Below are positions 39,989 through 49,422 of a DNA stretch of 64,000 nucleotides, piece by piece. Each line of letters opens with the position of its first letter. Positions within the stretch are counted from its first letter, which is position 1. A model generated the notes under the pieces. The model saw nothing but the letters and a program-made list of their open reading frames with translations. It had not been told where the DNA came from and made no database searches. The DNA is from an uncultured SAR86 cluster bacterium (GTDB lineage Bacteria; Pseudomonadota; Gammaproteobacteria; Magnimaribacterales; D2472), in the NCBI GenBank assembly GCA_902591665.1, contig CACJBO010000001.1, forward strand, positions 1-64,000. The letters are read 5' to 3'. The position numbers were made by a program, and so were the translations under genes.

Positions 39989-41293
39989 CTATTCGGCAAA
40001 GTCTAACCCTTTAGCGGCTTCAACTTCTCGCTTGTTAGGATTCACAGACTCCCTGAATGGCACATCTACAATTTCTGCATCAACTGAGACTCCTGGAGTT
40101 TCTGAATATTCATCAGGAAGTTTAACTTTGTATTTAGTTCCTACTTCCGAAGCCTCCCATGGCACCCATGCAAGAGCAATATTGGTCTCTAATTCAGGCG
40201 ACCACCAAGGAGATGTTACATAACCTACTTCTTTATCCTCAGTATCTGTAACCAACCAAAAATCAGGAGCATAGTTTGTAATCTCTTTTCCTCCAAGAGT
40301 AATACCAACCATCTTCATTTTAAATGGTGCATTTCCTTCATCAATTATTGCTCTTTGTCTTTCAAGTTCCTCTTTACCAATATAATCAGATTTTTTATTA
40401 CGAGGCACTTGATAGCTCAGGTTAACTTGAAATGGTGAGGTCTCATGATCGAGATCTTGTCCCCAAGATAGAATACCAGCAGCAATTCTGCGATGATGAG
40501 CAGGAGCAATAACCATTAAACCAAACTCCTCACCTGCTTCAAGCACTGCATTCCACATTTTTTCAGCATTTGCATGAGCATCACGAACATAGATCTCATA
40601 ACCTTTTTCACCAGTGAAGCCAGTTTGACTTATAACACAGTCAGCTCCACCAACTTTACATTCCATGAGTCCATAGTAAGGAATTTCTCTAAGCTCTTCC
40701 CCTGCAAGTTTTGCCATCAAGTCTTCAGATAATGGGCCTTGAATTTGAACAGGACATACATCTATTTCATCAATCTCAACATCATATTTTTTAGTAACAT
40801 TTACACCTTGTAACCAAAGTAAGAGATCGCTATCTGATATTGAGAACCAAAATTCATCCTCTGATAGTCTCAATAAAACCGGGTCATTAAGAACCCCGCC
40901 TTTTTCATTACATAAGATGGCATATTTACCATGCATTGGTTCAATCTTTGTAGCATCACGAGTTATCACATAATCCGTAAAAGCCTCGGCATCTGGACCT
41001 TTAACTCTTATCTGTCTTTCAACAGCAACGTTCCACATTGTTACTCTATTCACAAGGGCTTCATACTCAACCATAGCTCCGCCATCTTCTGGCTTTACAT
41101 AACCTCTAGGGTGATAGATGCGATTATAAACTGTAGCTCTCCAGCAACCAGCTTCATGAGATAGATGCCAGAAAGGCGACTTTCTTACTCGTGTGGAAAT
41201 TAAAAGCTCTGTCTTAGTTGGCCCACTTTGTCTAAGATTTATTGGAACCACTCTATCGCTTTGATCAACACTTGGATGATTAGGATTTGTCAT
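39989..41293 (-). CDS. DmdA/GcvT-like tetrahydrofolate-dependent aminomethyltransferase family protein
   Basis: 434 residues of the GcvT/DmdA fold. Stretches that line up with SAR11 DmdA include NVAVERQIRVKG, LNDPVLLRLSEDEFWFSISDSDLLLW and the FTGEKGYEIYV motif; the C-terminal barrel domain is longer than in DmdA (369 residues). DmdA demethylates DMSP to methylmercaptopropionate, passing the methyl to tetrahydrofolate. Several non-DmdA relatives share the same motifs, so a DMSP role is possible but unproven; no dmdB, dmdC or dmdD lies near. A GGGGGG ribosome site precedes the ATG and a strong terminator follows, so the gene is a stand-alone, well-translated unit. Confidence 0.82.
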   Translation of the reverse strand: MTNPNHPSVDQSDRVVPINLRQSGPTKTELLISTRVRKSPFWHLSHEAGCWRATVYNRIYHPRGYVKPEDGGAMVEYEALVNRVTMWNVAVERQIRVKGPDAEAFTDYVITRDATKIEPMHGKYAILCNEKGGVLNDPVLLRLSEDEFWFSISDSDLLLWLQGVNVTKKYDVEIDEIDVCPVQIQGPLSEDLMAKLAGEELREIPYYGLMECKVGGADCVISQTGFTGEKGYEIYVRDAHANAEKMWNAVLEAGEEFGLMVIAPAHHRRIAAGILSWGQDLDHETSPFQVNLSYQVPRNKKSDYIGKEELERQRAIIDEGNAPFKMKMVGITLGGKEITNYAPDFWLVTDTEDKEVGYVTSPWWSPELETNIALAWVPWEASEVGTKYKVKLPDEYSETPGVSVDAEIVDVPFRESVNPNKREVEAAKGLDFAE

Positions 41294-41356
41294 ATTTACC
41301 CCCCTTGTAAATTATTAACATTTACCAAATTAAACGACATTTTTTTATCTTTGTAA

Positions 41357-41372
41357 ATCAAAATATTTTGAT
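41357..41372. promoter_or_regulatory. Perfect 16-bp palindrome in the DmdA-like/DUF411 gap
   Basis: ATCAAAATATTTTGAT, no mismatch, in the middle of the 175-bp gap between two divergent genes. It could be an operator for either. The gap is about 85 percent A+T, which makes short palindromes less telling. TTGTAAAT also occurs twice in it (from 41302 and 41351). No riboswitch fold is evident. Confidence 0.4.
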
Positions 41373-41468
41373 AATTTATGCCTAAAAAAATGACAAAATT
41401 TTTAGTAAAAAAAATCAAAATAAATTACTATTATTGGATGTAAATAAACAATAGGTTATAAAAATTCT

Positions 41469-41936
41469 ATGCATAAAAAATATCTTAATTTTGTAATTTT
41501 TTCACTGGCATTATTAATGTTCCAGCATAAATCTATTGCTGATACGGACACTAAGACAATGCTATTAACTCATAAAACACCAACATGCGGTTGTTGTAAA
41601 GAATGGGTTAAACATGCAAAAGAAAAAGGCTTTAATGTTCATACACAAGATCATCAAAACCTTGAAGGTATTAAAAAAATGTATGCTATCAAGCCAGAAT
41701 ATAGATCTTGTCATACAACCGTATCTACAAATGGTTTTATTTTCGAGGGTCATATACCAGTAAAGTACATAACCCAATTTTTATCAGAAGATCATCCTAA
41801 TGCCATAGGTTTATCAGTACCAGGAATGCCCTTAGGGTCACCTGGCATGGAGTTTGATGATAGGTTTACACCTTATGACGTGCTTATCTTATATAAAGAT
41901 GGATCGAGTAAAGTATTCGCAGAAGTAAGGAATTAA
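41469..41936 (+). CDS. DUF411 metal-binding protein, exported
   Basis: 155 residues. A signal peptide (about 1-24) is followed by the DUF411 core: TPTCGCCKEW (C40, C42, C43), then RSCHTTV (C81, H82), FEGHIPVKYI and GLSVPGMPLGSPGME. The family is often found near copper-resistance genes and is thought to bind copper in the periplasm, but its function is not settled. No copper ATPase or CopA-like gene is adjacent here. Its stop is 8 bp from that of the convergent kappa-GST-like gene. Confidence 0.88.
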   Translation: MHKKYLNFVIFSLALLMFQHKSIADTDTKTMLLTHKTPTCGCCKEWVKHAKEKGFNVHTQDHQNLEGIKKMYAIKPEYRSCHTTVSTNGFIFEGHIPVKYITQFLSEDHPNAIGLSVPGMPLGSPGMEFDDRFTPYDVLILYKDGSSKVFAEVRN

Positions 41937-41944
41937 TAAATTGC

Positions 41945-43294
41945 TTATGAATTAAGCCTTTTGTTTATTTCTTCTTTTAGAAGCCACATTCTATCCTGGC
42001 CCCACACATAGAATGGATTATCATCATTTGCATCTGTTATTTTGAAACTAGGCACACCCCAACAATTACCTGAGTACATGTCTTTTAAATTATCATCTAA
42101 AACTTTTTTCCAATCATTGCTTCCTAGTTTTTTAGAGATAATATTCCAATCAAGACCAAGCTTTTCAACTGTAGACTTTAGATAGTCATCCTCTCCAATA
42201 TTAATCCCATCGTAAAATGAGGCTTGAAGTAATTCATTAATGTACTCAAAACCTTTTCCAGCCTCATTAATAATTGGGAATATAGAATAAGCTTTCCTAG
42301 CTGGCTTTCCTAATGGAGAATAAATCTTACCAATTGGATTATTCTTTTTTAGCCCCTCTCTTGCAGCATCAGAAATAATGTATTTAGCTTTAAAATTTGG
42401 AATAGTCATTTTGCGCATTAGCATTGGTAAAACGGGTTTGGTTATTAGATTAATTGGGTACCCATCTTTTATTTCTTGCACACCTGTTACGCTGACAAAA
42501 GTATATGGGCTATTTAAAGATGGGTAATAGTAAAGATTAAATTTATATTCACTTTCAAGTTTATCTGGTGCTTTTAAATTTGGAACACAAACAGACTCAT
42601 TCATTGAATCTTTTCTTAAACCTAATTCATCTAATCTCTCTTCGAGATGATTAATTCTATCAACTCCCCAGTAAAGCTCTTTTCCATAAAAAAAAGCTGA
42701 TCCAAAATAGTAATCTTTATCGTCTCTTATTGTATTCCCTTGCTCTAATTTTTTTAAAACTTCATCAGGAGTTGCCTTATGTTTTGTTGAAAGCTCTTCT
42801 AAAGTTTTTTGATCATGAGACCATAATGCTTTACTAACTTTTTTGGCAAGGGAGGTAAAATCCGACTCATCTGCTGCAGTCAAAATAGAATTAGCTAAAT
42901 TAACCAAATTTTTTTCTGGATAGGTCTGTGATGAAAATGCCACACCATAATAATCTGCAATACGGTTTACATCTCTTAAACAATAATCACCATATAAAGT
43001 TGGCTCATGAACAGTTTCGGGATTTTCTTCACCAACAAGAACAGGCTTTAACAAAACATCAAATGTAGAAGCAATTTTTTCAACGTACTCAACTGTCAGG
43101 GCTGAATAAGGATCATCAACTTTATGAAAATAAACAACGGTATGTGACTCTTGTGATTCTTGCCTCTCAGCCTCAAATGCAACTCGTGCCTTTTTAATGA
43201 GATCATAGCTTGCATAGGTATTCATAACTTTATTTCTTACCTTTGCAAAAATTGTTCGGCGAGACATAAAATTCATAAAAGCTTTTGAAATCAT
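41945..43294 (-). CDS. Tandem kappa-GST/2-hydroxychromene-2-carboxylate isomerase-like protein
   Basis: 449 residues built of two thioredoxin-fold DsbA/HCCA-isomerase-type domains. Domain 1 is about 52-222 (VVYFHKVDDPYSAL ... FFYGKELYWGVDRINHLEERL). Domain 2 is about 252-445 (FNLYYYPSLNSPYTF ... CWGVPSFKI, 411-419 ... FYVWGQDRMWLL). The S-PY motif after the first strand is in domain 2 and, as D-PYS, in domain 1. Only domain 2 keeps the cis-proline VPS loop, so domain 1 may be degenerate or structural. Such enzymes use glutathione; the window has gshB and a second GST. The substrate is unknown. No ribosome site is clear before the ATG at 43294. Confidence 0.82.
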   Translation of the reverse strand: MISKAFMNFMSRRTIFAKVRNKVMNTYASYDLIKKARVAFEAERQESQESHTVVYFHKVDDPYSALTVEYVEKIASTFDVLLKPVLVGEENPETVHEPTLYGDYCLRDVNRIADYYGVAFSSQTYPEKNLVNLANSILTAADESDFTSLAKKVSKALWSHDQKTLEELSTKHKATPDEVLKKLEQGNTIRDDKDYYFGSAFFYGKELYWGVDRINHLEERLDELGLRKDSMNESVCVPNLKAPDKLESEYKFNLYYYPSLNSPYTFVSVTGVQEIKDGYPINLITKPVLPMLMRKMTIPNFKAKYIISDAAREGLKKNNPIGKIYSPLGKPARKAYSIFPIINEAGKGFEYINELLQASFYDGINIGEDDYLKSTVEKLGLDWNIISKKLGSNDWKKVLDDNLKDMYSGNCWGVPSFKITDANDDNPFYVWGQDRMWLLKEEINKRLNS

Positions 43295-43402
43295 ATTAAT
43301 TAATTTTTAATAAGTATTGTTTAAAAAGGATGCCACAACTAAAAGTTTTAACAAAATATTTGTTCTATAGATTTATTAGCAGCTAATGTGCAGATTAAAA
43401 TA

Positions 43403-44707
43403 TTAGTTATTATCTAAATAATCTTTTATAGCAAGCTTGTCTGCTTTCATATCAGCTCTAAAGGCATTAAAAAGCTTTTGTTTATGATTGGGCATAAGAC
43501 CTCTAGCCATATTTTTAATTTGTTGATAAAACCAAGCCATAGCGCCAAACGCATTGATAACTTTAATTATCGTAAATGGGCTTGATGGAGAGAGAATTGA
43601 AGGACCTAAAGATAGAGTCTTTTCAAAACTAGGAAGAACATCTAACTCTTCCGCTATCATTTTTTTAACACAATAAGGGTCTACACATAAAGGTCTTCCA
43701 ATACCAACGATCTGACAAACATTACTTTGCAGAGCATCCTCAATACCTTCTCTGGTTCTAAAACCGCCTGTTACCATCAGAGGCAAAGAAACTGCTTTTC
43801 TGATATCTTGTGCATATTCAAGAAAATAAGCCTCTCTTGCAATTGTACTTTCTTTTCTTTGCTCGCTTCTTTTTGGATTAATGGTTAAATCATCAACACC
43901 TATTAGTTTTGGTTGCTCATAGGTACCACCTGAAATTTCTATGATATCTACACCAGCATTTTCTAGCATTTGAGCAACCTGAATACTTTCATCAGGAGTG
44001 AACCCACCCTTTTGAAAATCTGTAGAATTTAATTTAACTGAAATAGGGAAATCCTCTCCAACTTCCTTTCTGCATTTATTAATTATTTCTAAATGAACCC
44101 TAGCCCTATTTTCAATACTGCCGCCCCAGGCATCAGTTCTATTATTGATATCAGGTGATAAAAACTCTGATAAAAGATAGCCATGGGCTGAATGAAATTG
44201 AACGCCAGTAAAGCCTGTTTCCCTTGCAATTTTTGCAGTAAAAACAAATCTATCTATTACATCAAGAATATTTTCTTCTGTCATGGGCGTTGGGGCGCCA
44301 TAATTCTTACCAGGAATTTTTAATCCAATATTTGATGGAGCCAAGGGTGAAGAATTAATTTCACCTGGTGTTTGCCTTCCTGCATGTGAAATTTGCATCC
44401 ATAACTGTGTATTATCTTTTGTTCCTGCTGCTGACCATGCTTTAAGAGCATCATACTGATCTTTATAGTTATTCTGATCTATAACAACATTTGCAGGACC
44501 TTCAATGTTTCGTCGATCAACCTGAACATTACCAGTTAACAAAATACCAATATCGCCATCGGCCCATCTATCATATAGATTTGCATGTCCTTGATGGGCT
44601 AAATTATTACCTTTAGCAATTCGTTCTGTCATAGCTGCTTTGCAAACACGATTTTTAACTATCTGGCCACAAGGCAGGGTAAAAGATTGATTCATCAAGC
44701 TAGACAT
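43403..44707 (-). CDS. NADH:flavin oxidoreductase, old-yellow-enzyme family
   Basis: 434 residues from ATG 44707, which has a GGGGG ribosome site just upstream; an in-frame TTG at 44722 would overlap that site. FMN-barrel markers: NRVCKAAMTERIA, QISHAGRQTPG, the active-site FHSAHGYLLSEFLSP with the His pair, NRTDAWGGSIENRAR, and VGIGRPLCVDP. It is an NADH:flavin oxidoreductase-type protein without the extra Fe-S/NADPH domains of DCR. Likely reduces activated alkenes or nitro compounds; the substrate is unknown. It has the same orientation as the kappa-GST gene, 108 bp away. Confidence 0.9.
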   Translation of the reverse strand: MSSLMNQSFTLPCGQIVKNRVCKAAMTERIAKGNNLAHQGHANLYDRWADGDIGILLTGNVQVDRRNIEGPANVVIDQNNYKDQYDALKAWSAAGTKDNTQLWMQISHAGRQTPGEINSSPLAPSNIGLKIPGKNYGAPTPMTEENILDVIDRFVFTAKIARETGFTGVQFHSAHGYLLSEFLSPDINNRTDAWGGSIENRARVHLEIINKCRKEVGEDFPISVKLNSTDFQKGGFTPDESIQVAQMLENAGVDIIEISGGTYEQPKLIGVDDLTINPKRSEQRKESTIAREAYFLEYAQDIRKAVSLPLMVTGGFRTREGIEDALQSNVCQIVGIGRPLCVDPYCVKKMIAEELDVLPSFEKTLSLGPSILSPSSPFTIIKVINAFGAMAWFYQQIKNMARGLMPNHKQKLFNAFRADMKADKLAIKDYLDNN

Positions 44708-44721
44708 TTGAATTTCCCCCA

Positions 44722-44737
44722 ATTACAAGAATGTAAT
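44722..44737. promoter_or_regulatory. Short inverted repeat upstream of the oxidoreductase gene
   Basis: ATTACA - AGAA - TGTAAT, a perfect 6-bp repeat, 14 bp upstream of the oxidoreductase ATG. TetR/MarR-type repressors often control such flavin enzymes from sites like this, but the site is short and AT-rich. Nothing else is evident in the 107-bp gap to the protease gene. Confidence 0.3.
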
Positions 44738-44814
44738 GTATTAATCTAATTTGTTTATATTATTTGTATTCTTTGTAAATTGAAAGATGAAATTATTTAA
44801 TATATGTTAAAAAT

Positions 44815-45558
44815 ATGAACATTTCTTCAGGGAAGAATTATCATCCTGTCTCCGCTATCCTACTGTCACTAGCTGTATTTTTTATTCCTTTGCTGTTTCT
44901 ATATTTTGTGCTTGGTATTGTTTATGGACTTGATGATTCAGATACCTTAAAAAATCTTCTTCAGCAAAATGAAGTTAGTCTTAATTCTTATGGAACAGAT
45001 ATTTTGATCTATCCCATCGAAGATAATGTAATGTATTTACTATCTGTTCCATTACAAGTTTTATTTATTTCTTGGTTGTTGAGGAGAAAAAGTATTGATC
45101 CAGTCCATAGTCTTGGATTAAATTTTTTTGATCGCAAGGCGTTTATATATGCAGTAGTTCTATGGATTTTATATTTTGCCTTTGCTTCTCTATACGGATA
45201 TGTGCTTGAAATTGAAATGCCTAGTGACTTTTTTGAATACTCAAAAGCAGTTCCAGTGTGGATGATAAGTATAGTATTTATAATTGGAGCTCCCATTGCA
45301 GAGGAATTATTGTTTAGAGGATACCTATACTCACAATTAAAAAATACAAAACTGGGTATCAACGGAACTATTTTTTTAACAAGTTTGCTTTGGACAGTGC
45401 TGCATGCTCAATATGATATTGACATCCTTTTCTCACTATTCTTTTTAGGCTTAGTTCTGGGTTATGTAAGATATAAATATAACTCTGTATACTTAGCTAT
45501 AGCTATCCATGCTATACATAATATCCAAGCCACAATTTATATTTTATTTTTTACTTAA
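44815..45558 (+). CDS. CPBP-family intramembrane metalloprotease
   Basis: 247 residues with about six to seven membrane segments. The active-site motifs of the Rce1/CAAX-protease family are present: E163-E164-x3-R168 (APIAEELLFRG), His197 (WTVLHAQYD) and His232 (AIHAIHN). Family members cleave prenylated proteins in eukaryotes and act in bacteriocin immunity or unknown roles in bacteria. No peptide substrate gene is visible beside it. It stands alone between a divergent oxidoreductase and the GST gene 67 bp downstream. Confidence 0.9.
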   Translation: MNISSGKNYHPVSAILLSLAVFFIPLLFLYFVLGIVYGLDDSDTLKNLLQQNEVSLNSYGTDILIYPIEDNVMYLLSVPLQVLFISWLLRRKSIDPVHSLGLNFFDRKAFIYAVVLWILYFAFASLYGYVLEIEMPSDFFEYSKAVPVWMISIVFIIGAPIAEELLFRGYLYSQLKNTKLGINGTIFLTSLLWTVLHAQYDIDILFSLFFLGLVLGYVRYKYNSVYLAIAIHAIHNIQATIYILFFT

Positions 45559-45625
45559 TGGTCATATTCCTGCATTATTGAAGTTATTTTTTAATAATAA
45601 TTAATATTCGGTATAGATTTTTATT

Positions 45626-46723
45626 ATGTTCAATGGTCCAGCAATCTTATATGGCTCTAGTATTTCTTATTTTACTGGCAAAATGGAAAATTACTTCAGG
45701 GTTAGAAACATACCTTATAAAAGAATAGTTGCTCCTTATCCAGCTTTTGAAAAACAAATGAAGCAGAAGGTTGGCATTCATCAAATGCCAGCAGTAGTAT
45801 TGCCAGATGGGAGATGGATGACTGATACCACAAAAATGATTGAGTGGTTTGAATCAAAACTAGATAAACCATCAATCATTCCCAATGATCCAGTTCAGGC
45901 TTATATTAGTTATTTAATTGAAGATTGGGCTGATGAGTGGTGGTGGCGACCAGCAATGCATTACCGATGGTATTATAAAGAAGGAGCTAATTTTGCATCT
46001 GATCGTTTAGCAACCGAACTTTTAGGATCAATGCCAGCTCCACATTTTCTTAAGAAAAAATTTCTTACCCGAAGACAAAGAAACGGTTATACAGTTGGCG
46101 ATGGTGTTTCCAAAGAAAATATTGATGCTATTGAGAATAATGTTAAAACTCTATTTAAAAATTTAGAAAATATTTTCTCTAAAAGAACATTCATTCTTGG
46201 CGATATTCCATCTCTTGCAGATATTGGTTTATCTGGCCCATTTTTTCGACACTTCGCTCTTGATCCTGTTCCTTTTAAAATTATTGGAAGTGAGGCTCCC
46301 TCAATTCTTAGTTGGCTTAATTCTTTATGGAATACAAAACTACCTTCTCAAGAATATAACTACTTAGATAATATTCCTGAAGACTTGGAACCCTTTCTCA
46401 AAGAGATAGGAAAAACTTATCTACCGTATTTATGTGCTAACGTTGACGCTGTTTCAAAAAATCAAAGTTTTTTTGAATTTCAGTCTGATGACATGCATTT
46501 TTTAAAAGCAAGATATTCTCAATATAGGGTTTGGTGTCTAAAGGAGCTTCAAGATAAATATCATCAGATACCAGAAGACAGAAAAGAAGAAACAAGAAAA
46601 TTGCTTACCAAATATGGATGCTGGGAACCATTATGGAGGTATCAAGATTTACCTATGGATACCGCGCAAGAAGAAAGGCTACCATTCTGGGCAGATAGAA
46701 AAATGATTGGGGTTAATGAGTAA
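45626..46723 (+). CDS. Glutathione S-transferase-family protein
   Basis: 365 residues. The N-terminal thioredoxin-like GST domain (about 5-82) has LYGSSISYFTGKMENYFRV and the cis-proline QMPAVVLPDG; the helical C-terminal domain includes RTFILGDIPSLADIGLSGPFFRH, the usual GST second-domain motif. The last 100 residues are an extension not typical of standard 200-residue GSTs. Substrate unknown. The tRNA gene at 46727 lies 3 bp after its stop on the other strand. Along with the kappa-GST-like gene and gshB, it shows glutathione chemistry is well represented here. Confidence 0.83.
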   Translation: MFNGPAILYGSSISYFTGKMENYFRVRNIPYKRIVAPYPAFEKQMKQKVGIHQMPAVVLPDGRWMTDTTKMIEWFESKLDKPSIIPNDPVQAYISYLIEDWADEWWWRPAMHYRWYYKEGANFASDRLATELLGSMPAPHFLKKKFLTRRQRNGYTVGDGVSKENIDAIENNVKTLFKNLENIFSKRTFILGDIPSLADIGLSGPFFRHFALDPVPFKIIGSEAPSILSWLNSLWNTKLPSQEYNYLDNIPEDLEPFLKEIGKTYLPYLCANVDAVSKNQSFFEFQSDDMHFLKARYSQYRVWCLKELQDKYHQIPEDRKEETRKLLTKYGCWEPLWRYQDLPMDTAQEERLPFWADRKMIGVNE

Positions 46724-46726
46724 AAA

Positions 46727-46803
46727 TGGTGGGCCCGGGAGGACTCGAACCTCCGACCAATGGATTATGAGTCCACTGCTCTAACCAACTGAGCTACAGG
46801 CCC
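46727..46803 (-). tRNA. ileX: tRNA with CAT anticodon, probably tRNA-Ile2
   Basis: The minus strand starts GGGCCTGTAGCTCAGTTGG, has the anticodon loop ACTCATAATC with CAT, a TTCGAGT T-loop and encoded CCA, 77 nt. CAT can be elongator Met or the lysidine-modified Ile2 tRNA. Its place close to rpoD, where E. coli has ileX, favours Ile2. The identity (not the tRNA itself) is the uncertain part. Confidence 0.85.
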
Positions 46804-46908
46804 TTTCAATCGATGATATCGACTAAAGAACGAGCAATTATATAAGAATATATAATTTAGGGAAGCTTTTATCTCTTGAGAATTTTTGAAATACGTTATT
46901 ATTAGCAA

Positions 46909-47547
46909 ATGATTAACCTTGATGGAGTACAACCCTTTGCAGAAGGTGGCAACAGAAGATGTTATGTGCATCCTGAAAATAGCTATCGCTGTCTAAAAGT
47001 TACCATTCAAGATCAATCAAAGATAGCTAAGCAAAATGCTCCTTGGTATAAAAAATTTAGAAGTGAATCCACATTTGATGACAATATTCGTGAGCAAAAA
47101 GCCTACGGTCAGAGGGCTTTAAAAAAAGATGATCCTGAAACATGGAAACATCTTGCACGATGGCATGGGATGGTTGAAACGTCTATTGGATTAGCGTCTG
47201 AAACCGATTTAATTAGAGACAACCAAAATAACATTGCTATTACATTAGAAAAATACCTCTTCACTTATGGTATGACTGACGAGATTCAAAAGGCTATTAA
47301 AGAATTTGAAACATGGTTAAGATCATCTTTGGTATTAACAAAAAATATTATTCCACACAACATTGTTCTTGGTTATGAGGATGGAAAAATTGTATTAAAA
47401 ATTATTGACGGTCTTGGTTCTAAATCCTATCTGCCTCTGACCCAAATCAGTGATCTATTTGCAAGAAGGTATGTAGAAAGGAGAATCCAGTTAATGCAAT
47501 CAAGAATTAACTGGGATTTAACCGGTAGAAAAGGGAGTTGGAAATAA
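46909..47547 (+). CDS. yrbL: YrbL-family protein
   Basis: 212 residues matching the PhoP-regulatory-network YrbL family: FAEGGNRRCYVHPENSYRCLKV near the start, then REQKAYGQRAL, HGMVETSIG and NIIPHNIVLGYEDG, with the tail RRYVERRIQ. The fold looks like a reduced protein-kinase/aminoglycoside-kinase type (HN motif at about 145). In E. coli yrbL is under PhoP/Q and BasSR control; its activity is unknown. It is convergent with rpoD with just 2 bp between the stops. Confidence 0.85.
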   Translation: MINLDGVQPFAEGGNRRCYVHPENSYRCLKVTIQDQSKIAKQNAPWYKKFRSESTFDDNIREQKAYGQRALKKDDPETWKHLARWHGMVETSIGLASETDLIRDNQNNIAITLEKYLFTYGMTDEIQKAIKEFETWLRSSLVLTKNIIPHNIVLGYEDGKIVLKIIDGLGSKSYLPLTQISDLFARRYVERRIQLMQSRINWDLTGRKGSWK

Positions 47548-47549
47548 AA

Positions 47550-49364
47550 TTAGTCGTCTAAGAAACTTTTTAGATGGCTAGATCTACTAGGATGTCTTAA
47601 CTTTCTTAAAGCTTTTGCTTCAATCTGTCTTATTCTTTCTCTAGTAACATCAAACTGTTTGCCAACTTCTTCTAAGGTATGGTCAGTATTCATACCGATA
47701 CCAAATCTCATTCTAAGTACTTTTGCTTCTCTTGCAGTTAACGATGCTAAAACATCATCGGTTGCAAAGTGAAGACTATCTTCAGTAGCATTTTCTAAAG
47801 GAGACTCTATAACAGTATCTTCAATAAAATCACCTAGGCTTGAATCTTCATCATCTCCAATTGGCGTTTCAGTTGAAATTGGTTCCTTAGCAATTTTTAA
47901 AACTTTTCTTACCTTATCCTCTGGCATATCTAGTTCTTTACTCAACTCTTCAGGAGTAGGCTCTCTGCCCATATCCTGCATCATCTGACGAGATACTCTA
48001 TTAAGCTTGTTGATAGTCTCAATCATGTGAACAGGAATTCTAATTGTTCTGGCTTGGTCAGCAATAGATCTTGTTATAGCCTGTCTAATCCACCATGTTG
48101 CATAGGTAGAAAACTTATACCCTCTTCTGTATTCAAATTTGTCGACAGCCTTCATAAGACCAATATTTCCTTCTTGAATTAGATCAAGGAACTGAAGTCC
48201 TCTGTTGGTATATTTTTTAGCAATAGATATTACAAGCCTAAGGTTTGCTTCAACCATGTCTTTTTTGGCTCTTCTCATCTTGGTTTCGCCCATAGACATG
48301 CTTCGATTGATTTCTTTAATTTCTTTTACACTTAGGCCAACTCTTTGCTCAAGATCGATGATGTCTTTTTGAGCAATTACAACATCTTGTTTTACTTTTT
48401 CAAGAAGATCTTTTTTATATTTTTTCTCTTTCATAAGAGAATCAACCCATCTTACTTTTGTAAGATTTTCTGCATAGCTTGCTAAAAAGTCTTTTCTTGG
48501 CATGCGTGCATTTCTTACAAGCTGCTCTTGTATAGATTTTTCTTTTTCTCTAATTCTGCTCAAGCCTGATCTTGCTATTGCGGAAATATCATCAAACATT
48601 CTTGGACTAAACTTGAGGAACTGAAATATTTCACCTAATTTTTTATATTCAGCATTGGCCTCTTTTGAGTGTCTACCTTTAGATTCAATAACTTTTAAAG
48701 TTTTATTGTATTGACGTTTAAGGTTTGTCATTCTTCTTTGGACTTCCTGCATGTCTGGACCCGAAGACGCTTCTTCATCTGACTCTTCAGCTGCCTCAGC
48801 TTCTTCTTTTGCTCTTTGACTGCCAGGACCTGCTGATGGTACTTCTTCCATCTCCTCTAAGAATCCGGTTAGAAAATCATTAATTTTTTTCTCACCATCT
48901 TTGACCATTTGATGATACTCAATGACATACTCAACTGTTTTAGGATAGTAAACACTTGCGGCAAGCAAGTCTCTCATACCCTCTTCAATTCTTTTTGCAA
49001 TCTCAATTTCGCCTTCACGAGTTAACAGATCAACGGTACCCATTTCTCTCATGTACATACGAACTGGATCAGTAGTTCTGCCTGTTTCATTTTCAACAGC
49101 TGCAAGAGCTTCAGCAGCTTGTTCTAAGGCTATATCATCAGAATCTTCTGACTCTGCTAGTAATAAATCATCTGCATCCGGAGCAGTTTCATGAACTTGA
49201 AGACCCAAATCATTGATCATTCCAATAATTTCATCTACCTGGTCAGGATCAGATATGTCTTCAGGCAAATGATCATTAACATCTGCATAAGTTAAGTAAC
49301 CTTGCTCTCTTCCCTTTTCAATAAGTTCGGCTATCTTTGAACCTTTTTTACTTAATTTATCCAC
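47550..49364 (-). CDS. rpoD: RNA polymerase sigma factor RpoD (sigma-70)
   Basis: Primary sigma factor of 604 residues. Region 1.1 (1-80), region 1.2 ([32 protein letters not shown]), an acidic non-conserved region (about 165-215), region 2 ([16 protein letters not shown] ... [16 protein letters not shown]), region 3 ([15 protein letters not shown]) and region 4 ([39 protein letters not shown]) are all in order. dnaG lies 58 bp upstream, as in the macromolecular-synthesis operon of gammaproteobacteria. Confidence 0.98.
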   Translation of the reverse strand: MDKLSKKGSKIAELIEKGREQGYLTYADVNDHLPEDISDPDQVDEIIGMINDLGLQVHETAPDADDLLLAESEDSDDIALEQAAEALAAVENETGRTTDPVRMYMREMGTVDLLTREGEIEIAKRIEEGMRDLLAASVYYPKTVEYVIEYHQMVKDGEKKINDFLTGFLEEMEEVPSAGPGSQRAKEEAEAAEESDEEASSGPDMQEVQRRMTNLKRQYNKTLKVIESKGRHSKEANAEYKKLGEIFQFLKFSPRMFDDISAIARSGLSRIREKEKSIQEQLVRNARMPRKDFLASYAENLTKVRWVDSLMKEKKYKKDLLEKVKQDVVIAQKDIIDLEQRVGLSVKEIKEINRSMSMGETKMRRAKKDMVEANLRLVISIAKKYTNRGLQFLDLIQEGNIGLMKAVDKFEYRRGYKFSTYATWWIRQAITRSIADQARTIRIPVHMIETINKLNRVSRQMMQDMGREPTPEELSKELDMPEDKVRKVLKIAKEPISTETPIGDDEDSSLGDFIEDTVIESPLENATEDSLHFATDDVLASLTAREAKVLRMRFGIGMNTDHTLEEVGKQFDVTRERIRQIEAKALRKLRHPSRSSHLKSFLDD

Positions 49365-49422
49365 GAATTCTTGTACTCCAAATGTATTAGCTCTATTTGG
49401 TGATTAATTTCATTATTTCAAT

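Noticed and set aside
41294..41468. Glycine riboswitch before the GcvT-like gene
   Set aside because: The leader is almost all A and T and shows no paired glycine-aptamer cores.
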